64,000 nt of DNA, taken from positions 28,707 through 92,706 of the forward strand of contig NZ_JAJPRF010000013.1 in the NCBI RefSeq assembly GCF_021206925.1, given 5' to 3'. The translations under genes and the position numbers were made by a program. Shown piece after piece: positions 1 through 9,581 of the stretch. The notes beneath the pieces were generated by a model. The model was not told where the DNA came from, searched no databases, and saw only the letters and a list, made by a program, of their open reading frames with translations. Each line of letters opens with the position of its first letter. The stretch's first letter is position 1. Source of the DNA: Rhodoflexus caldus. Its GTDB lineage: Bacteria; Bacteroidota; Bacteroidia; Cytophagales; Thermoflexibacteraceae.

Positions 1-46
1 GTGCATATTTGCCAAATCCGAATTGCAAGCCTTAGCCCAATAACCT

Positions 47-3000
47 ATGCGGAAAATTTTACTCTCTTTTGCCGTTTGTTTGCTGTCCGTTTTTGCTGCC
101 TATTCGCAGGTTTCTACCATCAGTACCAAAGGCCGCGAATTTTGGTTCAGTTTTATGCAGATGATTCCCAACGGAAACATCCAGTACCAAATTGCATTGA
201 CGGCGGAAACCAATGCACAGGCCACTATCCGCATACCGGGGATTAACTACACCAATACGGTTAGCATCGTACCCGGCGTTACTACGCAAGTCAATTTGAC
301 CAATCCTGCGGTTATACCCAGTGGTGAAGGGCTTCGCAATACAGGTATTCAGGTAACGGCAACGGCCGACATCAGCGTTTTTGCCACTTACCAAAGCAAT
401 GCACGGACGGAGTCTACCATTGTATTGCCCGTGCAGGCATTGGGCAGCAGCAGCGAATATATCGTAACGACCATTGCGCCCGAATCGGCCAACGGCAACA
501 GCAATATCGTGATTGCCGCTACGCAGGATAATACAATGCTGGAAGTTATCCCCTCTGCCCCTACGCTGGGCGGCAGACCTGCTAATGTGCCTTTCCAAAT
601 TACCCTGAATGCAGGCCAAAGCTATCAGATACTCGGTGCGAACGTGCCGCCGCTTCTACCGCGCCCCGATTTGAGCGGAACGATTATTCGCGCCGTTCCC
701 GGCACTTCTTCCTGCAAGCCGTTTGCGGTTTTTGCAGGTGTAACAGCCACTGTTATTTCTACGCCGGGCTGCTTGGCCACCTCATTGCAACACCTTTGGG
801 AACAACAATACCCTGTCAGTACTTGGGGAACGCGCTATGCGCTTACGCCTTATACCAACAACCAAAACATCCGCAACAGAGGCTATATCTATCGGGTGAT
901 GGCTTCGCAAGACAACACTCGGGTCACACTGAACAACGGTGCCGCACCGCAAACCGTTACGCTCAACCGCGGGCAAATTTTCACCGGCAGAACCGGTACG
1001 GCAGACGGCATAGACATTTCGCGGGGCGTACTGATAGAAGCCGATAAACCCATTTCCGTTGCGCAAATTACCTTCAGCCAAGCCTGCAACGGTTCGCAGC
1101 CGCAGGCAGGCGACCCCTCGCTGCTGATGCTTACGCCGCTGAATCAGGCCACTACCCGCGTTACGGTAACTCCTGCCCGCATGTTTGGCGGAAATACGAA
1201 CCCCAACCCGCAGAATGAGCGGCACTTCATCAACGTAGTGATGCGCACCAACGCATTCCGTAACTTTCGCATCACCAGCCCGACAGGTAGCGTTGCGCCG
1301 TTTACTTTTCAGCCATTGGCCGCCGACCCTTCTTTCTCTTACGCAGTGATAGAAGTAAGCACAGGTATGACCATTCCGAGTTATACCTTAGAAGCCTTAG
1401 GCAGCGGTTTTGGTGCATTTATTTATGGCTACAATGGCCCCGATGCCTATGCATATGCGGCAGCGGCAACCTTTGAAAATCAGGAAGTTAATTTCAATGT
1501 GGCAGGTTTGCCGGCCTGCGGTGGCACGCAACTCACTTTTACGGGAACAGGAACAGGCATTACCAATTTTGAATGGGACTTTGGCGATGGTTCGCCTGTA
1601 CAGCGCGGCCAAACCGTGCGCTATACCTACCCGCGCGGTGGCATTTACAATGTGCGCATGAGGGCAACTACGGGCACAGCCTGCGGGTTCACCGATATTG
1701 TGAAGGAAGTACAGGTGATAGAACAACCCCGCCCCGATTTAGGCAGAGATACGACCATTTGCAACAATACACCCCTGTTGCTCAACGGCGGAGGTATCGT
1801 AAGCAACCCTTCGGCGGCGCAACTGACCTATCAGTGGAGCACGGGCGCAACTACGCCCAGCATTACCGTAACTCAGCCCGGGCGTTATATCCTGACTGTT
1901 ACCAACTTTGGACAATGCGTAGGACGAGATACCATAGAAGTAAGGCAGCGCCTTGTGCAAAACGATTTGGGACAAGACCAGACTGTCTGCGCCAATATCC
2001 CCGTGTCCTTAGGTTTTGCACCGCAACAGGGTATCAGCTACCAATGGACACCGGCCACAGGTTTGAGCAACGATAAAATTTCTAACCCCACTTTAACACC
2101 CGAAAACACGGGAACGACACCGCGGACGGTGCGCTACATCCTCACGGCTATCGACCCGCAAACCAATTGCAGCAAAGCCGACACCATCAACATCACCATT
2201 CGCCCCAATCCGCTGCAACGACCTGCTACGCCGCAGCCACCCGTTCGCCTGTGTGCGGGAGAACGCGCCCAAATCGGAACGGAGTCAAGCGTTGCGGGGG
2301 TAACGTACAGTTGGAGTCCTGCCACGGGGCTGAGCGATGCAACGGTAGCGCGTCCTTTTGTGCAAATTGACAATGTAACCGCCGATTCGCTGCGCACACT
2401 ATATGTGCAAACCGTTACTTTCCAAGGTTGCAGCTACCGCGATACGGTAACGGTGATTGTGTATCGCAGACCCACAGCCAATGCAGGCCGCGATACTGTC
2501 GCCTGTTCCAATCGCCCCGTGCAGTTGGGCAGCACACCGCAAAGCGGCCTGACCTACCGATGGGCACCGCTGGACGGGCTTTCCAATGTAACAATTGCCA
2601 ATCCGACCTTGCGATTGACCAACAGCGGCACAACACCCATTACACGTACCTACGTACTCACCGTGCGTAATGCGGCGGGTTGTACTTCAACCGATACGGT
2701 CAATGTGCGCATTTTACCCGGCGAACTGCCGCCTTCGGGCAGAAGAACCATTCGCCTGTGTCATGGAGATACGACTGTGATAGGTTTGGACAGTGTGCGG
2801 GGCTTTACCTACCGCTGGTCGCCGGCAACGGGGTTGAGCAGTACAACGCTCTCACGCGTGCGGCTGATTGGGCAAAATACCACCGCCGATTCGGTGCGCA
2901 TTCTCTATGTGCTGACTATCAGCAACGGGGCTTGCAGCGCACAAGACACGACCGAAGCCATTATTTTCCGCCGCCCCACAGCCAATGCGGGACAAGACCA

Positions 3001-5368
3001 ATTGGTTTGTGCGGGTCAGACCGTAACCTTGGGCGCTGCTCCCGTGGCAGGTTTGCGCTACCAGTGGACACCCGCCGAAGGGCTTTCCAACGCCACTGTT
3101 GCCAATCCGACCGTCAGGGGCGACAACCCGGGCAATACGCCGATTCGCCGCAACTATGTGCTGCGTGTGAGCAATGCAGCGGGCTGTTTCAGCACAGATA
3201 CCGTACAAGTAACCCTTTTGCCGCCGCTTAATACTGCCCTTGCTACCAACTTGCGCGTATGTTCGGGCGATACGCTGCGCTTGGGTGCTGCCCCTGTGCA
3301 AGGTTACACCTACCGCTGGTCGCCTGCTGCCAACCTTAGCGCAACGAACGTTGCCAACCCTGTTTTCCGCCTCAACGTACAAACGCGGCAAACGCTGACA
3401 TACGTTCTGACAATTACTGCCAATAACTGTTCGGCAAACGATACCGTGCGCATTACGGTAGAGCCGCGTTTCCCCAAACTGAAAATCAGCGGTGAAACAC
3501 TGCTTTGCCCGGGTTCTAATCAGGTGCGCTACCGCTTGGATTCGGCACAGGCGGGCGTGCTGTACGCATGGACGATTACGGGAGGAACGATTCAAAGCGG
3601 ACAAGGCACGCGCGAAATTACCGTCAATTGGGGTGCGCTGAACCCTGCGGCAAGTGTAGTTGTAGGTTATGCCGACCCGACCGTGTGCAACAGCGGCGGC
3701 GATACACTCCGCGTGCGGCTCACGCAGCAACTGCAAACAGGTAAAATCAGCACCTTGGGCAGCCGCGATACGCTTTGCGTGAACCGTGCACAAAACATCC
3801 GCTATCAGGTGCGCCCAAATGCAGGCGCGGTATTTACATGGCAGACTTCGGCCGGCGGCACGATTGTTTCGGGGCAAGGCAGCAACACAATTACGGTCAA
3901 TTGGACAGGTACGGGCGCACAATGGGTGGTTGTGAACGAAAGGCAAACCACTGCCCTCAGCACCTGCACAGGTATTTCCGACACCCTGCGCGTACTCATC
4001 AATCCTGTGCCCAATCCTAATTTACAGATACAAGGGCTTGCGCAGGTTTGCGAAAATAGCGCCGCTACCTATACGCTTCCCGGCTTCTTCGGCTCTCGCT
4101 ATGAGTGGGAAGTTACGGGTGGTACCATTGCAGGCAACCGAAACGGCAGCAGCATCAACGTCAATTGGGGAAGAATCAACGCCACAGGTGCACAGCCACA
4201 GGTGCGCGTCCGCGAAATTTCGGGCGATGGCTGCGAAGGTGAATTTATCACGCTGCCCGTGCGCCTCTTACCGATTCCCGTTACACGCATTGCGACAGCC
4301 GATTCGGTATTTTGCCCTACTCGCACGCAAGGGCTGCGCTATGTCGTCAGCGGTTTAGCAGGCAGCACCTTCACTTGGCAAATCAGCGGCGGAACGATTA
4401 CACAAATCACTGACAATCAGCAGCAAATTATCGTTACATGGGATACGCTGGTTTTTCCGAAACGACTTTCGGTAACGGAGCGCAGCGCAGGCGGATGTAC
4501 AGGGCAGCCTTTGGTTTTCAACATCTACTACGACAATCCGCAGTTGGAAATGCGCAATGTGAGCGTACAACAGGCAAACGAGCGCAACATAGAAGTACAA
4601 TTCCGCATCCGCAATGCAGTGAATCTGCCGCAAACCTTTACCGTTTCGCGCCGTCCGTTGGGGCAAACGCAGTGGACGGCGGCAGGCACTGTTCGCCCGA
4701 CCGACTCGCTGTTTACCGACCCGAACCTCTCTACCGACGAAACCGCCTATGAGTACCGATTGGAAAGACAGGCCGTAAGCTGGGGCTGCAACCTCAACCC
4801 GACAGCAGCGCACAACAGTATTTTGCTGCGCGGCACCGCAGAACAGTCAAGCAACGGCATCAGCCTGAACTGGAACAGCTACGGCGGCTGGCGCGTCGGT
4901 CAGTACGAAATCTGGCGCAAGTTGGACAACGAAACCGACTTCCGTTTAATAACTACTGTCAACGGCAACACGCTGCAATTCAACGATTTCAGCGGTAAGG
5001 AAGGCTTTACGCATTGCTTCCGCATTCTGGCACGCGAAGCAGGCGGCAGTCGTCGTTCGTGGAGCAATGATATTTGCTTGGAGTTCCGCCATCCGATTAC
5101 CGTTCCGAATGTTATCACGCCCAACGGCGACGGCAGAAACGAAACGTTCGTCATCCCGAACTTAGAACCCTACAAGGAAAACGAACTGTTCATCTACAAC
5201 CGCTACCATCAGTTGATTTACAGCCAAAAGAATTACCAACAAAATTGGGACGGCGGCGGCTATCCTTCGGGGACATATTACTACCTGCTGCGTGCCTTCC
5301 GCCCTACCGCCAACGGGCAAACAACAGTAGAAGAATTTAAGGGTTGGTTGCAGGTGATAAGGGAGTAA
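47..5368 (+). CDS. Giant T9SS-exported surface protein with tandem PKD/Ig-like repeats and type B sorting domain
   Basis: This is a 1773-residue secreted protein. Residues 1-20 form a signal peptide (MRKILLSFAVCLLSVFAAYS). The first ~450 residues resemble the IgGFc-binding N-terminal domain found in many Bacteroidota surface proteins. A PKD domain follows at about 490-575 (FEWDFGDGSP). From about 635 to 1145 there are three tandem copies of a ~170-residue A+B repeat pair; unit A starts TANAGRDT/TANAGQDQ and both units carry a Y-x-W-(S/T/A)-P core. More Ig-like repeats (TITGGTI, WQISGGTI) and an fn3-like segment follow. The last ~90 residues (VPNVITPNGDGRNETF to FKGWLQVIRE) are a gliding-motility/CHU_C type B T9SS domain. 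The protein is probably an adhesin or matrix protein at the cell surface. The start is ATG at 47. A strong hairpin terminator follows the stop. Confidence 0.9.
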   Translation: MRKILLSFAVCLLSVFAAYSQVSTISTKGREFWFSFMQMIPNGNIQYQIALTAETNAQATIRIPGINYTNTVSIVPGVTTQVNLTNPAVIPSGEGLRNTGIQVTATADISVFATYQSNARTESTIVLPVQALGSSSEYIVTTIAPESANGNSNIVIAATQDNTMLEVIPSAPTLGGRPANVPFQITLNAGQSYQILGANVPPLLPRPDLSGTIIRAVPGTSSCKPFAVFAGVTATVISTPGCLATSLQHLWEQQYPVSTWGTRYALTPYTNNQNIRNRGYIYRVMASQDNTRVTLNNGAAPQTVTLNRGQIFTGRTGTADGIDISRGVLIEADKPISVAQITFSQACNGSQPQAGDPSLLMLTPLNQATTRVTVTPARMFGGNTNPNPQNERHFINVVMRTNAFRNFRITSPTGSVAPFTFQPLAADPSFSYAVIEVSTGMTIPSYTLEALGSGFGAFIYGYNGPDAYAYAAAATFENQEVNFNVAGLPACGGTQLTFTGTGTGITNFEWDFGDGSPVQRGQTVRYTYPRGGIYNVRMRATTGTACGFTDIVKEVQVIEQPRPDLGRDTTICNNTPLLLNGGGIVSNPSAAQLTYQWSTGATTPSITVTQPGRYILTVTNFGQCVGRDTIEVRQRLVQNDLGQDQTVCANIPVSLGFAPQQGISYQWTPATGLSNDKISNPTLTPENTGTTPRTVRYILTAIDPQTNCSKADTINITIRPNPLQRPATPQPPVRLCAGERAQIGTESSVAGVTYSWSPATGLSDATVARPFVQIDNVTADSLRTLYVQTVTFQGCSYRDTVTVIVYRRPTANAGRDTVACSNRPVQLGSTPQSGLTYRWAPLDGLSNVTIANPTLRLTNSGTTPITRTYVLTVRNAAGCTSTDTVNVRILPGELPPSGRRTIRLCHGDTTVIGLDSVRGFTYRWSPATGLSSTTLSRVRLIGQNTTADSVRILYVLTISNGACSAQDTTEAIIFRRPTANAGQDQLVCAGQTVTLGAAPVAGLRYQWTPAEGLSNATVANPTVRGDNPGNTPIRRNYVLRVSNAAGCFSTDTVQVTLLPPLNTALATNLRVCSGDTLRLGAAPVQGYTYRWSPAANLSATNVANPVFRLNVQTRQTLTYVLTITANNCSANDTVRITVEPRFPKLKISGETLLCPGSNQVRYRLDSAQAGVLYAWTITGGTIQSGQGTREITVNWGALNPAASVVVGYADPTVCNSGGDTLRVRLTQQLQTGKISTLGSRDTLCVNRAQNIRYQVRPNAGAVFTWQTSAGGTIVSGQGSNTITVNWTGTGAQWVVVNERQTTALSTCTGISDTLRVLINPVPNPNLQIQGLAQVCENSAATYTLPGFFGSRYEWEVTGGTIAGNRNGSSINVNWGRINATGAQPQVRVREISGDGCEGEFITLPVRLLPIPVTRIATADSVFCPTRTQGLRYVVSGLAGSTFTWQISGGTITQITDNQQQIIVTWDTLVFPKRLSVTERSAGGCTGQPLVFNIYYDNPQLEMRNVSVQQANERNIEVQFRIRNAVNLPQTFTVSRRPLGQTQWTAAGTVRPTDSLFTDPNLSTDETAYEYRLERQAVSWGCNLNPTAAHNSILLRGTAEQSSNGISLNWNSYGGWRVGQYEIWRKLDNETDFRLITTVNGNTLQFNDFSGKEGFTHCFRILAREAGGSRRSWSNDICLEFRHPITVPNVITPNGDGRNETFVIPNLEPYKENELFIYNRYHQLIYSQKNYQQNWDGGGYPSGTYYYLLRAFRPTANGQTTVEEFKGWLQVIRE

Positions 5369-5380
5369 CCGTTTGATATG

Positions 5381-5422
5381 GCAAATCCCGAAGGCAGTTA
5401 CTTTCCTTCGGGATTTGCTTTT
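5381..5422 (+). terminator. Intrinsic terminator after the giant surface protein gene
   Basis: A perfect 14-bp stem (GCAAATCCCGAAGG at 5381-5394 with its complement at 5405-5418) has a 10-nt loop and is followed by TTTT. It lies 12 nt after the stop codon. Confidence 0.85.
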
Positions 5423-5477
5423 AGTTTTGATTAATACGTTTGCAAACCCACTACGGGCGCAGTGCACTTGCTATGAT

Positions 5478-5942
5478 TTAGCAGCAACCGCTGCCGGGCG
5501 CGCAACCATTCGCCCTCAGTTCGGAAAGCCTGATTTTCGGTTTCTGTTGCGGAACGCCGCATTGGTCTTGTGCCAAACAAGTGGTGGTGGTAGAAAGCAG
5601 CACAAAATCCTGCCCGTCAAAGTCTAAATGGAACTTGCCGATGGTTTCGCCCTGATATTCCACCTCTATTTCCGCATCTTCCAGCCCCAACTTTTCTTCC
5701 GAAAGGCGGATGATATTCAGCAGCTTTTGCGGTTTAAGACGGTGTTCGTAGTCATTGGCATCCCAAAGCTGGAAGCCGACTTTCTTTTCGGTGCGGATGG
5801 TGCCGCCGCAATCAATAAAATGCTTGGTAATCATGCCTACTTCTGTTACGTGGAAGTGTTCGGGAACGTAAGCCCCGTTTTCCAATCGGAACGATACATT
5901 TTGCAAACCGGGCAAAATATTTTTGATAGCTGAAAGTTTCAT
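5478..5942 (-). CDS. DUF6428 family protein, ArsR-operon partner
   Basis: A 154-residue cytoplasmic protein that I assign to the DUF6428 family, usually found beside ArsR-type regulators in Bacteroidota. Its biochemical role is not established. The middle (FQLWDANDYEHRL and the segment up to FHLDFDGQDFVLL) reads as a compact alpha/beta fold. The C-terminus is cysteine-rich (a TTTTCLAQDQC segment and a terminal CAPGSGCC), which suggests metal or metalloid binding. It lies 68 nt downstream of the ArsR gene on the same strand, so the two are probably co-transcribed and controlled by the operator upstream of arsR. The family call is from memory of the pattern and the function is inference. Confidence 0.75.
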   Translation of the reverse strand: MKLSAIKNILPGLQNVSFRLENGAYVPEHFHVTEVGMITKHFIDCGGTIRTEKKVGFQLWDANDYEHRLKPQKLLNIIRLSEEKLGLEDAEIEVEYQGETIGKFHLDFDGQDFVLLSTTTTCLAQDQCGVPQQKPKIRLSELRANGCAPGSGCC

Positions 5943-6010
5943 GGTAATTGGTGGGTTTTAGCTTGTATAAAAATTGACATAAAGTGTTAAAAATCAGTTG
6001 CTTTTGCGCA

Positions 6011-6343
6011 TTAACAACAAATTGATTTTTGCGCATTGAGTTTGTCCACGATTTGCAGCAAAAAATCGGACAGTTCGCGGATGCTTTCTTCCCGTAAGCA
6101 ATAACAGACCGAAGTTCCTTCCACCGTACCCTGAATAATGCCTGCATTTTTCAGTTCTTTCAGGTGTTGCGAAATGGTTGGCTGCGCAAGCGGTATAACA
6201 TTGACCAAATCGCCGCAAATACAGGCTTGGGCATTGAGCAGGTGCTCCACAATCGCTACCCGCGCAGGATGTGCCAATGCTTTGAGCAAAGAGGCCGTTT
6301 TGTTTTGGCGGTCGGTAAACTGTTCGGTTTTGGTTGCTCCCAT
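6011..6343 (-). CDS. ArsR/SmtB-family metal-sensing repressor
   Basis: A 110-residue winged-helix repressor. The helix-turn-helix is about residues 45-70 (PLAQPTISQHLKELKNAGI). A CxC pair (C41, C43 in ACICGDL) sits where ArsR proteins carry their arsenite/metal-binding cysteines (ELCVCDL in classic ArsR). Further cysteine pairs occur at C80/C82 and at the C-terminus (C109, C110). It is first in a two-gene minus-strand operon with the DUF6428 gene. A perfect 18-bp palindrome 15 nt upstream of the start codon is the likely autoregulatory operator. Arsenic or another thiophilic metal is the likely inducer. No efflux pump or arsenate reductase gene is adjacent in this window. Confidence 0.9.
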   Translation of the reverse strand: MGATKTEQFTDRQNKTASLLKALAHPARVAIVEHLLNAQACICGDLVNVIPLAQPTISQHLKELKNAGIIQGTVEGTSVCYCLREESIRELSDFLLQIVDKLNAQKSICC

Positions 6344-6357
6344 AAGTCTTTTTCATT

Positions 6358-6375
6358 GTAATATTGCAATATTAC
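6358..6375. promoter_or_regulatory. Probable ArsR operator palindrome
   Basis: GTAATATTGCAATATTAC is a perfect 18-bp palindrome located 15 nt upstream of the arsR start. A second, imperfect palindrome (CGATAAATATCG) follows immediately at 6375-6386. The position and AT-rich dyad fit an ArsR-family operator overlapping the operon promoter. Confidence 0.65.
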
Positions 6376-6567
6376 GATAAATATCGGAATAACCCAAACT
6401 TTCACCTGCTTTTTTGCAAAAGTTGTCCATAAAGGGCTTTGGTGCGATTTTACGGGCGAAAAAGCTGCAAAGAACTTAGGAAAATACGCGCACCTGTTAC
6501 AAATTGGCTTGCTATAACTTTTGGTTAGCTTTTTGTACTAATTTAGCGAGCAAACACACGATTCCCC

Positions 6568-6990
6568 ATGAAAAAATTACTCCTTTCTGCTGCCTTTTCC
6601 GCTATCGGTTTGAGCCTGTTTTCATTTACCCTGTTGCAAGATGATGCGATGAAGCAGAGCATGAAACGCGGCGAAACTGTTTATGCAACCAACTGCGCCA
6701 ACTGCCACATGGCACAAGGCGAAGGCATTCCCGGTGCTATTCCGCCGCTTGCCAAGTCGGACTACCTGATGAAAGACCAACGCCGCGCCATTCGTCAAAT
6801 CATCTACGGGGCTAAAGGCGAAATGACCGTTAATGGTGTAAAATACAACAACGAAATGCCCGGCCAAAACCACCTGACCGACCAAGAAATTGCCGATGTA
6901 CTGAACTATGTACAAAACTCTTGGGGCAACAAACAGCCTAAAATGGTTACGGCAATACAAGTGAAGCCCGAGCGCAGCAAAAAACAATAG
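6568..6990 (+). CDS. Exported c-type cytochrome, single heme
   Basis: A 140-residue mono-heme cytochrome c. An N-terminal hydrophobic signal (MKKLLLSAAFSAIGLSLFSF) directs it to the periplasm. The heme motif CANCH spans residues 43-47, and M97 (NNEMPGQ) is the likely distal ligand. The fold (GEGIPGAIPPLAKSDYL, then LTDQEIADVLNYVQNSWG) is the cytochrome c class I type often found attached to or beside copper nitrite reductases and periplasmic dehydrogenases. Here it stands alone with no oxidase or dehydrogenase adjacent, so its electron partner is unknown. The tail is basic (PERSKKQ). Confidence 0.9.
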   Translation: MKKLLLSAAFSAIGLSLFSFTLLQDDAMKQSMKRGETVYATNCANCHMAQGEGIPGAIPPLAKSDYLMKDQRRAIRQIIYGAKGEMTVNGVKYNNEMPGQNHLTDQEIADVLNYVQNSWGNKQPKMVTAIQVKPERSKKQ

Positions 6991-7035
6991 TACGGCTGCC
7001 ACTCACAAACATTCGGTTGGCGGCTGTCAATAACC

Positions 7036-7080
7036 GCAACTTTAACTTTGGCGAAGTTTCAAACTTTGTCAAAGTTTTTT
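7036..7080 (+). terminator. CTTTG-rich palindrome, probable terminator or dispersed repeat
   Basis: AAACTTTG (7061-7068), a single T and CAAAGTTT (7070-7077) form a perfect inverted repeat followed by more T residues. A related AACTTTG copy lies just upstream at 7044-7050. It sits 70 nt after the cytochrome c stop and before the creatininase gene. It could end the cytochrome transcript or be a mobile palindromic repeat. Confidence 0.45.
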
Positions 7081-7119
7081 CATTTTTGGGAAAGTCTTAT
7101 TCCTTAACCGACCGTTGCC

Positions 7120-7884
7120 GTGATTCGTCCATATATTCTTGCCGAAACCAACTGGAAAGCCGTGCGCGATGCGCGCTTTCAGGTAGCCGTATTGCCTTGG
7201 GGAGCTACCGAGGCTCACAATTTTCATTTACCCTACGGAACGGACACCTATCAGGTGGAGTACGTTGCCGCCGAGGCCGCCCGAATTGCATGGCAACAAG
7301 GCGCACACGTAATAGTGCTGCCTGCCGTTCCCTTTGGTGTCAATACAGGGCAGTTGGATATTCCGCTGTGCATGAACATGAACCCCAGCACCCAACTGGC
7401 GGTACTGAAAGACATTGCCGACGTAATATGGCGTGCAGGTATTCCCAAGTTGGTGATTATGAACGGGCACGGCGGCAACGATTTTAAGCAAATGATTCGC
7501 GAGCTGTCGGCACTGTTTCCCGAACTGTTTGTTTGTGCGCTCAACTGGTACCGCGCCGCCGACTGGCACAAATATTTCCCCGAACCGGGCGACCATGCCG
7601 GACAAATGGAGACCTCTGCCATGATGCACATTGCCCCGCATTTGGTACTGCCGTTGAGCAAAGCGGGCAACGGCAGCGAGCGCAAGTTTATCCCCAAAGC
7701 CCTACGCGAAGGTTGGGCAGTGGCACAACGTGCATGGACACAAATCAGTGCCGATACAGGCGTAGGCAACCCGCAAGGCTCTTCCTCCGACTTGGCAGAA
7801 CCTTACTTGGCGGCCTGTGCGCAAAACATCGCCGAGTTTTGGGTAGAGTTGGCCTCCTTGCCCAATGAGGGCTTGTATGAGTAG
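7120..7884 (+). CDS. Creatininase-family amidohydrolase
   Basis: A 254-residue protein of the creatininase/MftE superfamily of metal-dependent amidohydrolases. The N-terminal metal-site signature LPWGATEAHNFHLPYGTD places ligands at about E31, H33 and D42. MNGHGGND gives the central histidine and GDHAGQMETSAMM the later glutamate. The protein is cytoplasmic. The best start is GTG at 7120, because the reading frame matches the family N-terminus (RPYILAETNWK) from there. The substrate is not predictable: the family covers creatinine, formamidopyrimidine and peptide-derived substrates. The gene precedes, with an 88-nt gap, an oxidoreductase gene on the same strand. Confidence 0.85.
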   Translation: MIRPYILAETNWKAVRDARFQVAVLPWGATEAHNFHLPYGTDTYQVEYVAAEAARIAWQQGAHVIVLPAVPFGVNTGQLDIPLCMNMNPSTQLAVLKDIADVIWRAGIPKLVIMNGHGGNDFKQMIRELSALFPELFVCALNWYRAADWHKYFPEPGDHAGQMETSAMMHIAPHLVLPLSKAGNGSERKFIPKALREGWAVAQRAWTQISADTGVGNPQGSSSDLAEPYLAACAQNIAEFWVELASLPNEGLYE

Positions 7885-7972
7885 CCACGCTCCGTCGGAT
7901 TATTGTTGCAACAAATAAGGTTTGTCGGAAATTCTGTAACTTTCCTTCAATCACCATTAAAACTGTGAGAAA

Positions 7973-9439
7973 ATGAAAGACAAACCTAGCGACTCATCCC
8001 AATCATTCTCTCGGCGCGATTTTATTAAAGGAGCGGGAGCTTCTTTGGCGCTGTTTACCATTGTGCCACGCCATGTACTGGGCGGTGTGGGCTATATCCC
8101 CCCAAGCGACAAACTCAACATTGCAGGTGTAGGCGTAGGCGGCCGCGGCTATGACATCCTCAAAGGAGCTTACAACAACGGCACGGAAAACATTGTTGCC
8201 CTTTGCGATGTGGATGATGCGCGCGCAGCCAATACCTACAAAGAATACCCCAATGCGAAACGCTACCGCGATTTCCGCAAAATGCTGGAAGCCCAGAAAG
8301 ACATTGATGCGGTGATGATTGGCACACCCGACCACACGCACGCCGTTATTGCGATGGCAGCCATGCAAATGGGCAAACACGTATATGTGGAAAAACCTCT
8401 GACACACAACATCCGCGAGGCACGGATGCTGACCGAAGCTGCACGCCGCTACAAAGTAGCCACGCAGATGGGCAATCAGGGCAATTCCAGCGAAGACATC
8501 CGCAAAATTGCCGAGTGGATTCAGGGCGGCGTAATTGGCGAAGTACGCACCGTACAGGCATGGACAAACCGTCCCATCTGGCCACAGGGCAAACCCGTCC
8601 CCAAAGGCGGCGAAAAGATTCCTGCCACTTTGGACTGGGACTTGTGGCTCGGCCCCGCAGCAATGCGCCCTTACAGCCCCGAATATCTGCCCTTCAAATG
8701 GCGCGGCTGGTGGGATTTCGGCACGGGTGCGCTCGGCGATATGGCTTGCCACATCATTGACCCCGTATTTATGGCACTCAAACTCGGCTATCCTACGAGC
8801 GTAGAAGCCAGTGTGAGCAGCGTTTTTATAGATGATTTTAAAATGGGCGAATTTCCCGAAAGTTGCCCCCCTTCTTCTATCATTCACTTGGAGTTTCCGG
8901 CCAGAGAAGGAATGCCGCCTGTCAGCCTGCACTGGTACGACGGCGGACTGATGCCACAGCGCCCCGCAGAACTCAAAGACAACGAACAAATGGGCGACTG
9001 GGGCGGCGGTGTGATTTTTGAAGGCACTCGGGGCAAAATTATGTGCGGCACCTATGCACGCAACCCAACCTTGCTGCCAACCTCTGCCATGAACTACTTC
9101 AAACAGCCCGAACCTACCATTCCGCGCGTACAAGGCAACCACCAAACCAGTTGGGTAGCGGCATGTAAAGCAGGAAACCTCGAAGCTGCCAATAAACTGG
9201 CAAGCTCCAACTTTGACTATGCAGGCCCGCTGACCGAAACCGTTCTGATGGGTAACTTGGCGCTGCGCAGCCTGAACATCAAGGAAATGGTAAAAGGAAC
9301 AGACGGCAGAGAAACTACCGTTTACACAGGCAAGAAAAAGCTGCTTTGGGATGGAGCGAATATGCGCATCACCAACTATGAGCCTGCCAATCAGTTTGTA
9401 GGGCGCGAGTACCGCAGCGGTTGGGAAATCAAAGGATAA
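7973..9439 (+). CDS. Tat-exported Gfo/Idh/MocA-family oxidoreductase
   Basis: A 488-residue NAD(P)-dependent oxidoreductase. The N-terminus has a twin-arginine signal ([18 protein letters not shown]), so it is exported folded with its cofactor. The Rossmann dinucleotide-binding segment begins at about residue 45 ([19 protein letters not shown]). The conserved EKPLTHN supplies the family's catalytic EKP lysine. A large C-terminal alpha/beta domain follows ([19 protein letters not shown]). Such exported Gfo/Idh proteins are abundant in Bacteroidota and Planctomycetota and are thought to act on sugars or glycosides. The precise substrate is unknown. No sugar-utilisation genes flank it here. Confidence 0.9.
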   Translation: MKDKPSDSSQSFSRRDFIKGAGASLALFTIVPRHVLGGVGYIPPSDKLNIAGVGVGGRGYDILKGAYNNGTENIVALCDVDDARAANTYKEYPNAKRYRDFRKMLEAQKDIDAVMIGTPDHTHAVIAMAAMQMGKHVYVEKPLTHNIREARMLTEAARRYKVATQMGNQGNSSEDIRKIAEWIQGGVIGEVRTVQAWTNRPIWPQGKPVPKGGEKIPATLDWDLWLGPAAMRPYSPEYLPFKWRGWWDFGTGALGDMACHIIDPVFMALKLGYPTSVEASVSSVFIDDFKMGEFPESCPPSSIIHLEFPAREGMPPVSLHWYDGGLMPQRPAELKDNEQMGDWGGGVIFEGTRGKIMCGTYARNPTLLPTSAMNYFKQPEPTIPRVQGNHQTSWVAACKAGNLEAANKLASSNFDYAGPLTETVLMGNLALRSLNIKEMVKGTDGRETTVYTGKKKLLWDGANMRITNYEPANQFVGREYRSGWEIKG

Positions 9440-9442
9440 GCA

Positions 9443-9550
9443 AAAAGCTAAGTCGCAATGAGCGCAAAGGTCTTTATCGCAACGTCCGCAGAGTAAATAT
9501 TCTTTGTGCCCTCGGCGATAACCTTTGCGTTCTTAGCGGTAAAAAAGATA
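9443..9550. repeat. Dispersed intergenic repeat (CTTTGCG...GCGGTAAAAAA family)
   Basis: This intergenic stretch is built of short GCG-rich segments ending CTTTGCGTTCTTAGCGGTAA plus an A-tract. The same organisation, ending CTTTGCGCACTCCGCGGTAA plus an A-tract, is found at 27376-27467. I see no open reading frame with support here. Confidence 0.5.
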
Positions 9551-9568
9551 TTGCCCTCAGAAATTCAT

Positions 9569-9576
9569 TAAGTTTG
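9569..9576 (+). promoter_or_regulatory. Possible -7 promoter box before xdhC-like gene
   Basis: TAAGTTTG matches the Bacteroidota TAnnTTTG -7 consensus and lies 5 nt before the ATG at 9582, which would give an almost leaderless transcript. No good -33 TTTG lies at the usual 19-21 nt spacing, so this is weak. Confidence 0.25.
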
Positions 9577-9581
9577 CCACC

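Noticed and set aside
1960..3480. Regular DNA repeats in the giant surface gene as a possible CRISPR-like array
   Set aside because: They are in-frame protein modules of about 255 bp with diverged sequence, not short identical repeats with spacers.
7921..7944. TTTG and TAACTTTC before the Gfo/Idh/MocA gene as promoter
   Set aside because: The spacing is 12 nt rather than 19-21 and the -7 box has a mismatch.
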